From NCBI GenBank assembly GCA_002389705.1, contig DGQJ01000028.1, positions 1 through 10,056 on the forward strand: DNA of 10,056 nt, read 5' to 3'. The notes under the pieces are model-generated. The model saw only the letters and a list, made by a program, of their open reading frames with translations, was not told the DNA's origin and made no database searches. Within the stretch, counting starts at the first letter, position 1. Every line of letters starts with the position of its first letter. Below are positions 1 to 7,739 of the stretch, piece by piece. Source of the DNA: Bacteroidales bacterium UBA4417. Lineage in GTDB: Bacteria > Bacteroidota > Bacteroidia > Bacteroidales > UBA4417. A program made the position numbers and the translations under genes.

Positions 1-34
1 AAGCATCCGGAATTATTTTCCGGGTGCTTTTTTT
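1..34 (+). terminator. Rho-independent terminator of the gene upstream of the window
   Basis: A 10-bp stem (AAGCATCCGG at 1-10 paired with CCGGGTGCTT at 20-29, one G-T wobble) encloses a 9-base loop and runs directly into a T tract at 28-34. The orientation of the T tract shows that it ends a plus-strand gene lying left of the window. The next gene begins within about 35 bases, so it probably needs its own promoter or read-through. A TATTTTAG sequence at 34-41 is a 7/8 match to the -7 consensus TAnnTTTG, but no -33 element is visible. Confidence 0.85.
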
Positions 35-68
35 ATTTTAGCAAATACAAGTGAAGCAGCTTGTTAAA

Positions 69-944
69 ATGCCTGTTATGATCCAAAAAATCCTTTGTTT
101 CCTGTTTGTGTTTGGTTTACTCGCAGTTGATTCTAATTGCCAGGAAATTACCGGCACTCAAAATCTCATTAAAGGACTAATTCAACAAAGTCCGCTTCTG
201 GTGGGTCACCGGGGTGGTTTCGATACCAACCTGCCCGAAAACAGTATTTCTTTGTTCGATTTCACCTATTCCCAGATTACCCGAAAGCCGATAGCTGTTG
301 AATTCGATATCAGGAAGAGCGCTTCGGGGAGCCTGTATTTGATGCATGATGCTACCATCGACAGAACAACCAATGGAACCGGTACACTTACCCGTTTAAC
401 AGATGCCTACCTGGAGCGCTTATTCCTGAAAGACAAACAAGGACACCTCACTACTGAAAAAATCCCCCTTTTTGCGGATGTACTGAAACATTTTCGCGGA
501 AAAAATATACTGCTCATGCTGGATGTTAAAGGTGATATTCTTCCTGATGTGATTCAGACAGCCAGGCAAATGCAAATGGAATCGCAATGTATTCTGTTAA
601 CATTTAATCAGAAAAACTTATTGATGGCTAAAGCATATACCTCGCAAATGTTGATTTCGGCCCTGGTTGTATCGGAAAATGATCTTTCGCTTTTGCAAGC
701 GGTTGGTATTCCCAAAGAACAGTTGATTGTTTATATAAGCGAAAAAACACCTGCTTCAGTGCTCGAAACGATGCGCCGGGAATCAATGAGAATAATGACT
801 GATATAAGTGAAGGACTTAGAAATAACTCAATAGTATATGATCCTGATTTTTACAGGAATAGAGTTGCTGAGTTGGATCTCGGGATACTTATCACCGATT
901 TCCCGGTTAAAGCCGCCCAGGCTTTTGATATTGTTAAGCCCTAA
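69..944 (+). CDS. Exported glycerophosphodiester phosphodiesterase (GDPD family)
   Basis: Probable enzyme hydrolysing glycerophosphodiesters to glycerol-3-phosphate and an alcohol, acting outside the cytoplasm. Numbering from the GTG at 51 (297 aa), a hydrophobic signal segment (about 11-28) is followed by the GDPD signatures: HRGG with H53 and R54, PEN with E63, EFDIR with E84 and D86, MHD with H99, then TTNGTGTL (106-113) and LDVK (157-160). The two histidines and three acidic residues correspond to the family's catalytic and metal-binding set, so the enzyme looks intact, although family members are diverse in substrate. I prefer the ATG at 69 (or 78) because MIQK directly preceding the hydrophobic core makes a standard signal peptide; GTG at 51 is the longer alternative. 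The cysteine at residue 30 follows D-S-N, which is a poor lipobox. It lies upstream of two further exported phosphoesterases on the same strand. Confidence 0.88.
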   Translation: MPVMIQKILCFLFVFGLLAVDSNCQEITGTQNLIKGLIQQSPLLVGHRGGFDTNLPENSISLFDFTYSQITRKPIAVEFDIRKSASGSLYLMHDATIDRTTNGTGTLTRLTDAYLERLFLKDKQGHLTTEKIPLFADVLKHFRGKNILLMLDVKGDILPDVIQTARQMQMESQCILLTFNQKNLLMAKAYTSQMLISALVVSENDLSLLQAVGIPKEQLIVYISEKTPASVLETMRRESMRIMTDISEGLRNNSIVYDPDFYRNRVAELDLGILITDFPVKAAQAFDIVKP

Positions 945-1054
945 ATCTGAGCTTGTTAATTCCAATTATTAATACCTTTATGAAATTGAAAACTGAATAC
1001 TCAAGTCTGGTCCCGAAGCCGCAAAACCTTGATACACTCCAAAAATACAACTGC

Positions 1055-2278
1055 ATGCATCTTCATGAAATAAAGAATTACATTATTGTGCTGCTGGCAC
1101 TCATGGGCAGTGTAGCCCTTGCCCAGCCTGGCAATGACCAGGTAACGGTGGTGCTGTCGCTGGATGGCTTCAGGTGGGATTACCCGGTAAAAACTGCGAC
1201 GCCGACCCTTGATATGATGGCACGAAAGGGTGTAAAAGCCGTTTCGCTTATTCCTTCTTTCCCTTCGAAAACATTCCCAAATCATTATACGCTTGCCACC
1301 GGACTGGTGCCTGACCACCATGGAATTGTAAATAATTCATTCTATGATCCCTTGCTTGGGAAATCGTTTTCGCTTGGAAACGCTGAAGCAAAGTTCGATC
1401 CGGCTTTTTATGGAGGAGAACCAATTTGGGTAACGGCTGAAAAACAAGGAGTTAAAACCGCATCATTCTTCTGGCCAGGCTCCGATGTGGCCATACAGGG
1501 ATTACATCCGCACAGGTGGAAGGAATATGATCAGCGCGTAACTTTTATGCAACGCATCGATACCATTATCAAATGGCTGCAATTGCCTCAGCAGCAACGT
1601 CCAAAGCTGATCATGGCCTATTACCACGAACCGGATGGTGCCGGCCATGATTTTGGCCCTGACGATCCCAGGACTTTCAGGATGGTGCACGAAATGGATA
1701 GCATGACAGGTGTTTTGTACGATCGCATAAAAAAACTGCCGGATGGACATAATATAAATTTTATTGTTGTTTCGGATCATGGTATGGGGGCCATTACATC
1801 CACACGAAATGTGGTGTTGCGCGATTTTATCCCCGAAAGCTGGCCGGTACGTATCGAAGGGGGAAACCCTAATTTTAACCTGTATGCCGATAAACCCTGG
1901 GCTGACTCAGTATACTTTGCGTTGAAAAATATCACAGGCATTAAAGCCTGGAAGCCTGCTGAAGTTCCTGATTGCCTGAATTATGGCTCGAATCCCAGGG
2001 TAGGGGATGTGATTGTGGTTGCCGATTCGGCCTGGAGCGTTACCGTTAAAAAGCTCCAGCATGAATATTCAGGTGGCACACATGGTTATGATATCCGCGA
2101 TACTGATATACATGCCATTTTTTATGCCACAGGCCCCGCATTTAAAAAGAATTTTGTGCAGCCTTCGTTCCCGAACGTAGATGTGTATCCTTTACTGGCC
2201 TACCTGCTCGGGATAAAGCCAGCCGTTACTGACGGCGATCTGAACCAGGTTATCATGATGTTAAAACCTTCAAGATGA
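1055..2278 (+). CDS. Exported type I phosphodiesterase / nucleotide pyrophosphatase (ENPP-like, alkaline phosphatase superfamily)
   Basis: Probable two-zinc phosphodiesterase that would cleave nucleotide or other phosphodiesters in the periplasm. Counting from the ATG at 1055 (407 aa), a signal peptide (hydrophobic about 9-22, likely cut after ALA at 21-23) precedes the catalytic domain. All family landmarks are visible: LDGFRWDY with D37; PSKTFPNHYTLATGL with nucleophile T73 and N76; HEPDGAGH with D194 and H198; VSDHGM with D241 and H242; GTHGYD with H343. In the ENPP family these are the six zinc ligands plus the nucleophile, so activity is expected. The frame is open back to a TTG at 953 and an ATG at 980, but such starts would put about 25-35 hydrophilic residues ahead of the signal peptide, so 1055 is chosen. 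The stop codon overlaps the start of the PhoD-like gene (ATGA). The substrate cannot be read from the sequence. Confidence 0.9.
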   Translation: MHLHEIKNYIIVLLALMGSVALAQPGNDQVTVVLSLDGFRWDYPVKTATPTLDMMARKGVKAVSLIPSFPSKTFPNHYTLATGLVPDHHGIVNNSFYDPLLGKSFSLGNAEAKFDPAFYGGEPIWVTAEKQGVKTASFFWPGSDVAIQGLHPHRWKEYDQRVTFMQRIDTIIKWLQLPQQQRPKLIMAYYHEPDGAGHDFGPDDPRTFRMVHEMDSMTGVLYDRIKKLPDGHNINFIVVSDHGMGAITSTRNVVLRDFIPESWPVRIEGGNPNFNLYADKPWADSVYFALKNITGIKAWKPAEVPDCLNYGSNPRVGDVIVVADSAWSVTVKKLQHEYSGGTHGYDIRDTDIHAIFYATGPAFKKNFVQPSFPNVDVYPLLAYLLGIKPAVTDGDLNQVIMMLKPSR

Positions 2279-3618
2279 AAATAAAATATTTAGTTTTAAG
2301 TGGGATCATAAGCGTGTTAATACCGTTTGTAGTAACAGCGCAAAAAATAGTCCACCCATTGCTGCAGTCGGGGCCCATGCTTGGATATGCCGATATGCGC
2401 GAAGCTATGATATGGCTACAAACTACCAGCGAGGCTGAGGTATATGTTACTTATCATGATATTACCAGGCCAGCCCGCACCATGGTCACCAACAAAGTTA
2501 AAACCAGCAAAGCTGAGGCGTTTACGGCTCACCTGGTAGCCGATTCAGTTGAGCCCGGTCATCAGTACAAGTACCAGGTATTCATAAATCGCAGACCTGT
2601 TAAACTGCCTTATAGCACGCAGTTTGCCACGCCGCCCATCTGGAAATGGCGAACCGATCCTCCCGAATTTACCATGCTCACGGGCAGCTGTGCCTACATC
2701 AACCAGCCGGAATATGATCGGGCCGGGAAACCTTATGGTGCCGATTATAAAATATTTACCGGCATGGCTGAGCAGAAGGCGGATTTTATGCTCTGGCTTG
2801 GTGATAATTTATACCTGCGTGAGCCCGACTGGAATTCAGCTTCGGGCATTGCAAGAAGATATACACATACAAGGTCGGTACCTGAAATGCAGCCATTTCT
2901 GGCATCAACGCACCATTATGCCATTTGGGACGATCATGATTATGGCCCCGACAACAGCAATGAATCCTTTTTTAACAAAAACCAGACGCTGAATGCTTTC
3001 AGGCAATTCTGGGGCAATCCAACCTATGGCGTTGGCGATATTGAAGGGGCAATAACTTCGTTTCAGTGGGGTGATGCCGACTTCTTTCTGCTCGATAACC
3101 GTTGGTACCGTGAGCCTGATGAGTTGAACAATGCCTACAAAACGGTGCTTGGCGAAAAACAGCTGAACTGGCTGTTCGAAAACCTGGTTACCAGTAAGGC
3201 TACCTTTAAAATTGTTGCCATGGGCGGACAGTTTCTTTCGGATGCGGCTGAAAATGCTGAGGCGTACTCAGCCGGAGGATTTAACAAGGAACGTGAAATT
3301 ACCATTAATTTTATTTATCAGTATAATATTAAAAACGTGGTATTTATTTCAGGCGATGTGCATTACTCCGAAATATCAGTGTTGAAACAGGAAGGTAAGC
3401 CTGTGATTTACGACCTCACTTTTTCGGCGCTTACCTCCGGTCCGAATACCTCCGGCGAATCGTGGAAGAATACACTGCGAGTTCCAGGCACAGTGGTAAT
3501 GGAACGAAATTACGGGATGATAAAATTCAGCGGCCCGGCAAATGCACGTAAACTCACAGTTAGTTGCTTAAATTCGGACAACAAAAAGCGCTGGGAGCAG
3601 GTAATTGAACAGGAGTAA
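2275..3618 (+). CDS. Exported PhoD-like alkaline phosphatase / phosphodiesterase
   Basis: A 447-aa protein with a signal peptide (hydrophobic about 5-20, then VTAQ) and a PhoD-type organisation: an N-terminal beta-rich domain (about 28-120) that includes SGPMLGYAD and the strand segment EVYVTY, followed by a metallophosphatase domain. Visible metal-site motifs are GSC (C139), WLGDN (D177), IWDDHDYGPDN (D219-D222, H221) and SGDVHYSE (D361, H363). Bacillus PhoD uses an iron-calcium centre with a cysteine ligand, and C139 in GSC is the probable equivalent. PhoD enzymes hydrolyse phosphomonoesters and phosphodiesters including teichoic acids; the substrate here is unknown. The ATG lies inside the stop of the ENPP-like gene (4-base overlap), so the two are almost certainly translated from one message. 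They may act in sequence, with the diesterase releasing a monoester that this enzyme could attack (inference). No terminator is evident before the convergent NlpC/P60 gene. Confidence 0.88.
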   Translation: MKIKYLVLSGIISVLIPFVVTAQKIVHPLLQSGPMLGYADMREAMIWLQTTSEAEVYVTYHDITRPARTMVTNKVKTSKAEAFTAHLVADSVEPGHQYKYQVFINRRPVKLPYSTQFATPPIWKWRTDPPEFTMLTGSCAYINQPEYDRAGKPYGADYKIFTGMAEQKADFMLWLGDNLYLREPDWNSASGIARRYTHTRSVPEMQPFLASTHHYAIWDDHDYGPDNSNESFFNKNQTLNAFRQFWGNPTYGVGDIEGAITSFQWGDADFFLLDNRWYREPDELNNAYKTVLGEKQLNWLFENLVTSKATFKIVAMGGQFLSDAAENAEAYSAGGFNKEREITINFIYQYNIKNVVFISGDVHYSEISVLKQEGKPVIYDLTFSALTSGPNTSGESWKNTLRVPGTVVMERNYGMIKFSGPANARKLTVSCLNSDNKKRWEQVIEQE

Positions 3619-3655
3619 CAACTGCAACCTGTTTGTTTACGGGAATTGATTATGA

Positions 3656-4435
3656 TTACAACCTTTTCAGGATCCTGAGGCTATGGGTATATGTGCCTTT
3701 TTCGACATTGAAAATTCCGTTGTGGTCAATATTATCAATGCGTACCTGCCCCGAAGCATGGAGTATTTTACCTGGTTCGATGATAATACCTACATGAATT
3801 ATTTCACATGAGGGATTGTCGAAAAATGCAAGGTCACCGGGCATGACTTCGTCAACAAAATCAATAACATTACCAAAAGCGGCCTGTTCAGCCGCATCTC
3901 GGGGCAAATCGAATCCTCGCATATGGTAAACTACCTGTACCAATCCCGAACAGTCAATCCCCATTATACTTCGCCCTCCCCATAAATAGGGCGTATTCAG
4001 GTAATCGAGGGCAGTTTCAGCCACTTTTGCAGCATTAAATTTTTTAGGTATAGCTTTTCCTTTTTCGGTTGTAGTGTAAACTCTTTCGCTCAGGTGAAAA
4101 GTGTTGTTTGCCAGTAACGGGAGTTGGCAACCTTTGCCCAGCATTATATATGAACTGTCGTTTTTACAGTAGCATACTGAAGTTTTTTCGGCTACAACAT
4201 GCATGGTGCTGTTCCTGATTTTTTCAATAAAATCAGTCTTAACTTCAAGCGATTGTTTGCGGTCAATCCAGCCATTGTATTTATCAACATGGGTTTGTAT
4301 TAACAGCCAGTTTCCTCTTTCTTCGAGTATTTCGAATGTTTCTCCAAACAAAATCTGCGTTACCATTTCGCTTTTATCTGTAGGTTCAATACGTACAGGA
4401 ACCTGTGCCAGCGGGCATATTGCATGTATAGTCAT
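3656..4435 (-). CDS. Cytoplasmic NlpC/P60 peptidase with N-terminal SH3 domains (YkfC / dipeptidyl-peptidase VI type)
   Basis: A 259-aa cysteine peptidase probably acting on murein peptides at gamma-D-glutamyl-diamino-acid bonds. An N-terminal bacterial SH3 domain (about 8-65, with VRIEPTDKSEMVTQ and GWID) and a second SH3-like segment (about 76-125) precede an NlpC/P60 domain (about 135-259). The catalytic triad is visible: C162 in GIDCSG, H214 in IIHVG and H226 in ILHASG; PYLWGGRS (149-156) and MPGDLAFFD (198-206) are typical of the family. There is no signal peptide or lipobox, which matches the soluble, cytoplasmic YkfC/DPP VI branch that recycles cell-wall peptides taken up from the envelope. 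A strong promoter lies about 65 bases upstream of the start. It is convergent with the PhoD-like gene (37-base gap) and divergent from the 7TM-HD gene. Family assignment is firm; exact substrate is inferred. Confidence 0.88.
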   Translation of the reverse strand: MTIHAICPLAQVPVRIEPTDKSEMVTQILFGETFEILEERGNWLLIQTHVDKYNGWIDRKQSLEVKTDFIEKIRNSTMHVVAEKTSVCYCKNDSSYIMLGKGCQLPLLANNTFHLSERVYTTTEKGKAIPKKFNAAKVAETALDYLNTPYLWGGRSIMGIDCSGLVQVVYHMRGFDLPRDAAEQAAFGNVIDFVDEVMPGDLAFFDNPSCEIIHVGIIIEPGKILHASGQVRIDNIDHNGIFNVEKGTYTHSLRILKRL

Positions 4436-4500
4436 GTTGATCTGATATTTATGTCAGTATTATCTTCCGGCTTCGTGCATCCACGAATTGCAGAAAGAGT

Positions 4501-4531
4501 CAAAGATACTAATTGATCGTTTGAAAACAAA
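4501..4531 (-). promoter_or_regulatory. Promoter of the NlpC/P60 gene (Bacteroidota consensus)
   Basis: On the minus strand TTTG (4528-4531) is followed after 19 bases by TATCTTTG (4501-4508). This is an exact fit to the Bacteroidota sigma consensus TTTG-N19-21-TAnnTTTG. It would give a leader of roughly 60 bases before the ATG at 4435. The -33 element sits only about 16 bases ahead of the 7TM-HD reading frame on the other strand, so the two divergent transcription units share a short control region. Confidence 0.65.
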
Positions 4532-4546
4532 AATTCATATATTCGT

Positions 4547-6631
4547 ATGCTTTATTCCGACAAAATGAATTTTAAAATCAGCAAAAGGCTATGGCGCAAT
4601 TATTACCAGGTGAACAAGATAATTTTGTTCCTGCTGGCCCTGGTATCTCTACTGGCATTATTTCCGCGCGAAGGAAAATTTAAATACGAATTTCAGCGCG
4701 GCAAGCCGTGGCAGCACGATGATCTGATAGCGCCTTTCGATTTTGCAATACTTAAACCTCAGTCGGAATTACAATCGGAAAGGAAAAAGGCACTTTCAGA
4801 AGCCTACTTGTTTTTCAGGGTCGATTACAACAAAGTGGAATATTCAAAAAGCGAATTCCTGGCCCGCCTCGACCGTGAAGCCCCGAAACAGATCAGCACA
4901 CAGGAAAAGGAACTGCTGATCAAAACTGCTTTTTCATTACTCGATACCGTGTATAAGCGCGGGATTATTGAAATGATCCCCGACCTGGAAAAGAAAAGTA
5001 CCGATTTTAAGATTGCTGTAGTCGAGAATAACCTGGCTAAAATTGTTCCTGTGAACAGCCTGTTCTCAATCAGTAAGGCAAACGAATTCATATTGCTGCA
5101 TTTACCGGCTTACCCTGGCGTTAATTCAAAGCTGATTTTGCCTGTTTTGCAGGCAACTTTAATGCATAATGTCATTTTCGATGAAGATCTTACACTGAAA
5201 CAGCGAGAGCAATCATTGGCTGATATTTCGATTACCCGCGGCATGGTACAGAAAGGCGAACGGATTATTGCCAAAGGTGAACTTGTTAACGAAACTAAAT
5301 TCCAACAACTCGAATCGTTGCGTCTTGAATTTGAAACCAAGTCGGGTTCAGGTTATAATTTTAAGATGATATTTGTCGGGCGGCTCATCCTGATATCGAT
5401 GGCGCTGATGGTATTCGGGTTATTCCTGTACACATTCAGGCACGATATTTACTCCGAGAATAAAAATATAGTGCTGCTGCTCCTGCTTGTTACCATAATG
5501 GTATCTTTCACCACCTTTATCATGAATATCAAGGTGTCGTATATAATGGCGGTTCCAATATGCCTTGTGCCTATTATCGTCAGGACATTTTACGACACCC
5601 GGCTGGCCCTGTTTGTGCATATTATCACCATTATTGTTTTGGGTTTCCTGGTTCCGAATAGTTTCGAGTTCTTATTCATGCAACTCATAACCGGTATTAT
5701 TACCATTATCAGCATCGTGCGCCTGCATCACCGTTCGCAGTTTTTCTTCACTTCGCTCATGATCATGGTTTCATATTCGGTTATCTATATTGGGATGACA
5801 CTCATGCAGGAAGGTTCCATTGCGCAGGTGAGCCGTGTAAGTTTCCTCATGTTTGGTATCAGCGCTTTACTCACACTCTTTTCGTACCCGCTTATTTACC
5901 TGTTCGAGCGCATTTTCGGGATGATAACTGATGTTTCATTGATTGAGTTATCCGACACCAATTCGAAATTACTGCGCGAACTGGCCATCACCACGCCAGG
6001 TACATTCCAACATTCACTTATTGTATCGAATATTGCCGAAGAGGCTGCCCGGGCTATCGGGGCCAATTCGTTACTGGCACGTACCGGGGCGCTGTACCAC
6101 GACATTGGAAAGATGGATATGCCCATGTATTACATCGAAAATCAAACCGGGGGGATTAATCCGCATGATGATCTCTCGTACGAGGAAAGCGCCCGTATCA
6201 TTACCGGGCATGTTATCAGGGGGATTGAAAAAGCCAGGCTGAACAAACTTCCAGAGGCTATTATCGATTTTATACGCACGCATCACGGAACCCGTTATAC
6301 ACAATATTTTTATCAAAAGTTTAAGGAAGAAAACGGCGATGAGCCTTTTGACGAAACTCCTTTCCGGTACCGGGGCCCTATTCCTTTTTCGAAAGAAACC
6401 TCAATCTTAATGATGGCCGATTCAATCGAAGCGGCATCGCGATCACTTAAATCGCCCAGCGAGCAGGATGTAAGCGACCTGGTTGAACGACTGATTGATA
6501 ACCAGATGAAAGGGAAACAATTCCGGAATTCGTTGCTGACACTGAAAGATATTTCTACAATCAAGAAAATTATCAAAAAGAAGTTGATGAGTATCTATCA
6601 CATCAGGATCGAATACCCGGTTGTACGCTAA
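4547..6631 (+). CDS. pgpH: PgpH-like 7TM-HD membrane phosphodiesterase (probable c-di-AMP hydrolase)
   Basis: A 694-aa protein with the full 7TMR-HD architecture: one N-terminal membrane helix (about 25-40), a large extracytoplasmic domain (about 41-275), seven predicted membrane helices (about 277-297, 307-326, 332-347, 353-370, 373-391, 398-420, 432-455) and a cytoplasmic HD domain (about 465-690). The HD metal ligands are all present: H489, H518-D519 (YHDIGKMD), H555 (TGHV), H579-H580 (RTHHG) and D625 (MMADSIEA). Their spacing matches that of PgpH of Listeria, which degrades cyclic di-AMP to pApA, and members from Bacteroidota are usually annotated only as HDIG-domain proteins. Activity on c-di-AMP is therefore an inference from family. 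A second ATG at 4565 (residue 7, MNFKISKR) is an equally good start. It is divergent from the NlpC/P60 gene and ends 12 bases before the convergent WbqC-family gene, with no visible terminator. Confidence 0.92.
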   Translation: MLYSDKMNFKISKRLWRNYYQVNKIILFLLALVSLLALFPREGKFKYEFQRGKPWQHDDLIAPFDFAILKPQSELQSERKKALSEAYLFFRVDYNKVEYSKSEFLARLDREAPKQISTQEKELLIKTAFSLLDTVYKRGIIEMIPDLEKKSTDFKIAVVENNLAKIVPVNSLFSISKANEFILLHLPAYPGVNSKLILPVLQATLMHNVIFDEDLTLKQREQSLADISITRGMVQKGERIIAKGELVNETKFQQLESLRLEFETKSGSGYNFKMIFVGRLILISMALMVFGLFLYTFRHDIYSENKNIVLLLLLVTIMVSFTTFIMNIKVSYIMAVPICLVPIIVRTFYDTRLALFVHIITIIVLGFLVPNSFEFLFMQLITGIITIISIVRLHHRSQFFFTSLMIMVSYSVIYIGMTLMQEGSIAQVSRVSFLMFGISALLTLFSYPLIYLFERIFGMITDVSLIELSDTNSKLLRELAITTPGTFQHSLIVSNIAEEAARAIGANSLLARTGALYHDIGKMDMPMYYIENQTGGINPHDDLSYEESARIITGHVIRGIEKARLNKLPEAIIDFIRTHHGTRYTQYFYQKFKEENGDEPFDETPFRYRGPIPFSKETSILMMADSIEAASRSLKSPSEQDVSDLVERLIDNQMKGKQFRNSLLTLKDISTIKKIIKKKLMSIYHIRIEYPVVR

Positions 6632-6643
6632 CAGCCTGTATAG

Positions 6644-7273
6644 TTAAAGTTTAATTTTTCTCAGGTAATCGTGTGCCTCGGGCCCAAGGTTAAAAAGCAA
6701 ATCGATGATGCTCAGGTCAGGGATAAAGCCCAGCTTTTCCTCAAAAACCTGTATGTACCGTGGCATTTCTGCCGGATTATGATCAGTCCTGTTTAATTTT
6801 GGATGAAACGTATTTCTGAAATCAGCCATTTCAACCTGGTGGAAGTATTCCCGGGTGTATACCGGTTTTTTCGAAGGACAACCCAGCGCTTTTAATAACA
6901 GGGTAATTATCTCTTCGTTGAGATCAACGAGTGATTGGTGTTTTTTGTCAAATACGGGTTCCAACAAATCGCGGTAGTATAAAAAATAAGGCGATTTATT
7001 ATATGTTGTAACCATCGAGCGCCAGTGCAACTGTTGCCAGTTTGTGGAATAGTCAATCAGTATCTCAGCAGTTTTGGTATGGCTCCCATTTATTTTTCTT
7101 ACAGGCACCGTTAACCCGAGTATACCTGATGCTGTTGCAATATTACACCTGTTCCTGTAGGTTTGCTTGGGAAAGGTTTCATAGATTTCGATGCTTATGC
7201 TTTCTGATTGAATAACAGAAGCCATCCAAGAAATAGGTGGGAAGTACGCTGTTGAGAGGAGGATTGACGACAT
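6644..7273 (-). CDS. WbqC-family protein
   Basis: A 209-aa protein recognised as a member of the WbqC-like family. Visible family features are the N-terminal YFPPISW (10-16), the block RNRCNIATASGILGLTVPV (40-58), the aromatic segment HWRSMVTTYNKSPYF (83-97) and the C-terminal YIQVFEEKLGFIPDLSIIDL region (173-192) ending in FNLGPEA. Length is normal for the family. The first member was described in an O-antigen locus of E. coli; a biochemical function for the many Bacteroidota copies is not established, and no polysaccharide genes are seen nearby. The frame stays open to 7327, but the added residues would be encoded across the thioredoxin terminator and the -7 promoter element, so the ATG at 7273 is the start. 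It is convergent with the 7TM-HD gene, 12 bases apart. Confidence 0.82.
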   Translation of the reverse strand: MSSILLSTAYFPPISWMASVIQSESISIEIYETFPKQTYRNRCNIATASGILGLTVPVRKINGSHTKTAEILIDYSTNWQQLHWRSMVTTYNKSPYFLYYRDLLEPVFDKKHQSLVDLNEEIITLLLKALGCPSKKPVYTREYFHQVEMADFRNTFHPKLNRTDHNPAEMPRYIQVFEEKLGFIPDLSIIDLLFNLGPEAHDYLRKIKL

Positions 7274-7288
7274 TCGCAGGATTTGCAG

Positions 7289-7320
7289 CAAAAGTACTAA
7301 AAAGAAAAAGGGCGGCCAAT
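7289..7320 (-). promoter_or_regulatory. Promoter of the WbqC-family gene, starting inside the thioredoxin terminator loop
   Basis: On the minus strand ATTG (7317-7320, one mismatch to TTTG) is followed after 20 bases by TACTTTTG (7289-7296), an exact TAnnTTTG match. The -33 element includes the loop of the terminator hairpin at 7308-7331. The predicted leader is only about 10 bases, and the placement rules out the longer upstream start for the WbqC-family gene. Confidence 0.5.
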
Positions 7321-7331
7321 GGGCCACCCTT
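7298..7331 (-). terminator. Rho-independent terminator of the thioredoxin operon
   Basis: A 10-bp stem (7322-7331 paired with 7308-7317, one G-T pair) with a 4-base loop is followed on the minus strand by a U-rich tract that reads CTTTTTCTTTTT through 7298-7310. It begins 20 bases past the stop codon of the cytoplasmic thioredoxin and separates the thioredoxin pair from the WbqC-family gene on the same strand. Confidence 0.88.
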
Positions 7332-7351
7332 AGTGTAAAAGTTCGATTTTA

Positions 7352-7708
7352 TCAGTTTGAAGCAAGCAACACTTCATTGATAGCATCGGTCATGGCTTGT
7401 TTGGGTAAAGCGCCCATGGCCATCTGTGGTTTTCCGTCCTTCGGGCAGAAAAGCAGCGATGGAATACTTTGTATCCCAAATGCAGCTGCCAGTTCCTGTT
7501 CTGCTTCGGTATCAACTTTATAGATATTTATTTTGCCTTCGAATTCTTTCGAAAGTTCTTCAAGAATAGGGGCAACCATTTTGCAGGGTCCACACCAGTC
7601 GGCATAAAAATCGATAAGGCAAGGCAGGTTGCCTTCAAATTTCCATTCCTGGTTCTGTTCGTAGTTAAAAACTTTTGTTAAGAAGGTTTCTTTTGTCAAA
7701 TGTTCCAT
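7352..7708 (-). CDS. Thioredoxin (cytoplasmic, CGPC)
   Basis: A 118-aa thioredoxin with no signal sequence, so a cytoplasmic dithiol-disulfide reductase. The active site is WCGPCK (C39, C42) and the cis-proline is P83 in SIPS. Outside the standard fold it carries two further cysteines, C30 just before the beta strand leading to the active site and C88 in FCP, both conserved in the lipoprotein paralogue next door. The tail PQMAMGALPK is typical of Bacteroidota thioredoxins. The frame is open upstream to 7825, overlapping the paralogue, but the ATG at 7708 gives the normal thioredoxin length and is 31 bases after the paralogue's stop, as expected in an operon. A strong terminator follows. It may be the partner that passes electrons within the cell while the paralogue works outside (inference). 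Confidence 0.92.
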   Translation of the reverse strand: MEHLTKETFLTKVFNYEQNQEWKFEGNLPCLIDFYADWCGPCKMVAPILEELSKEFEGKINIYKVDTEAEQELAAAFGIQSIPSLLFCPKDGKPQMAMGALPKQAMTDAINEVLLASN

Positions 7709-7739
7709 TGTGATTATTATTTTCTGATTATTAAACGTG

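Noticed and set aside
51..160. GDPD as a lipoprotein
   Set aside because: The only cysteine after the hydrophobic core follows D-S-N, which lacks the small residue at -1 and the L at -3 of a lipobox; a cleaved signal peptide is more likely.
953..1054. N-terminal extension of the ENPP-like protein from TTG 953 or ATG 980
   Set aside because: It would place hydrophilic residues before a good signal peptide, and the first start is a TTG 9 bases after the previous stop; ATG 1055 is more natural.
5943..6242. Reading frame of 99 codons in another phase inside the 7TM-HD gene
   Set aside because: It is a shadow of the conserved HD domain coding sequence and resembles no known protein.
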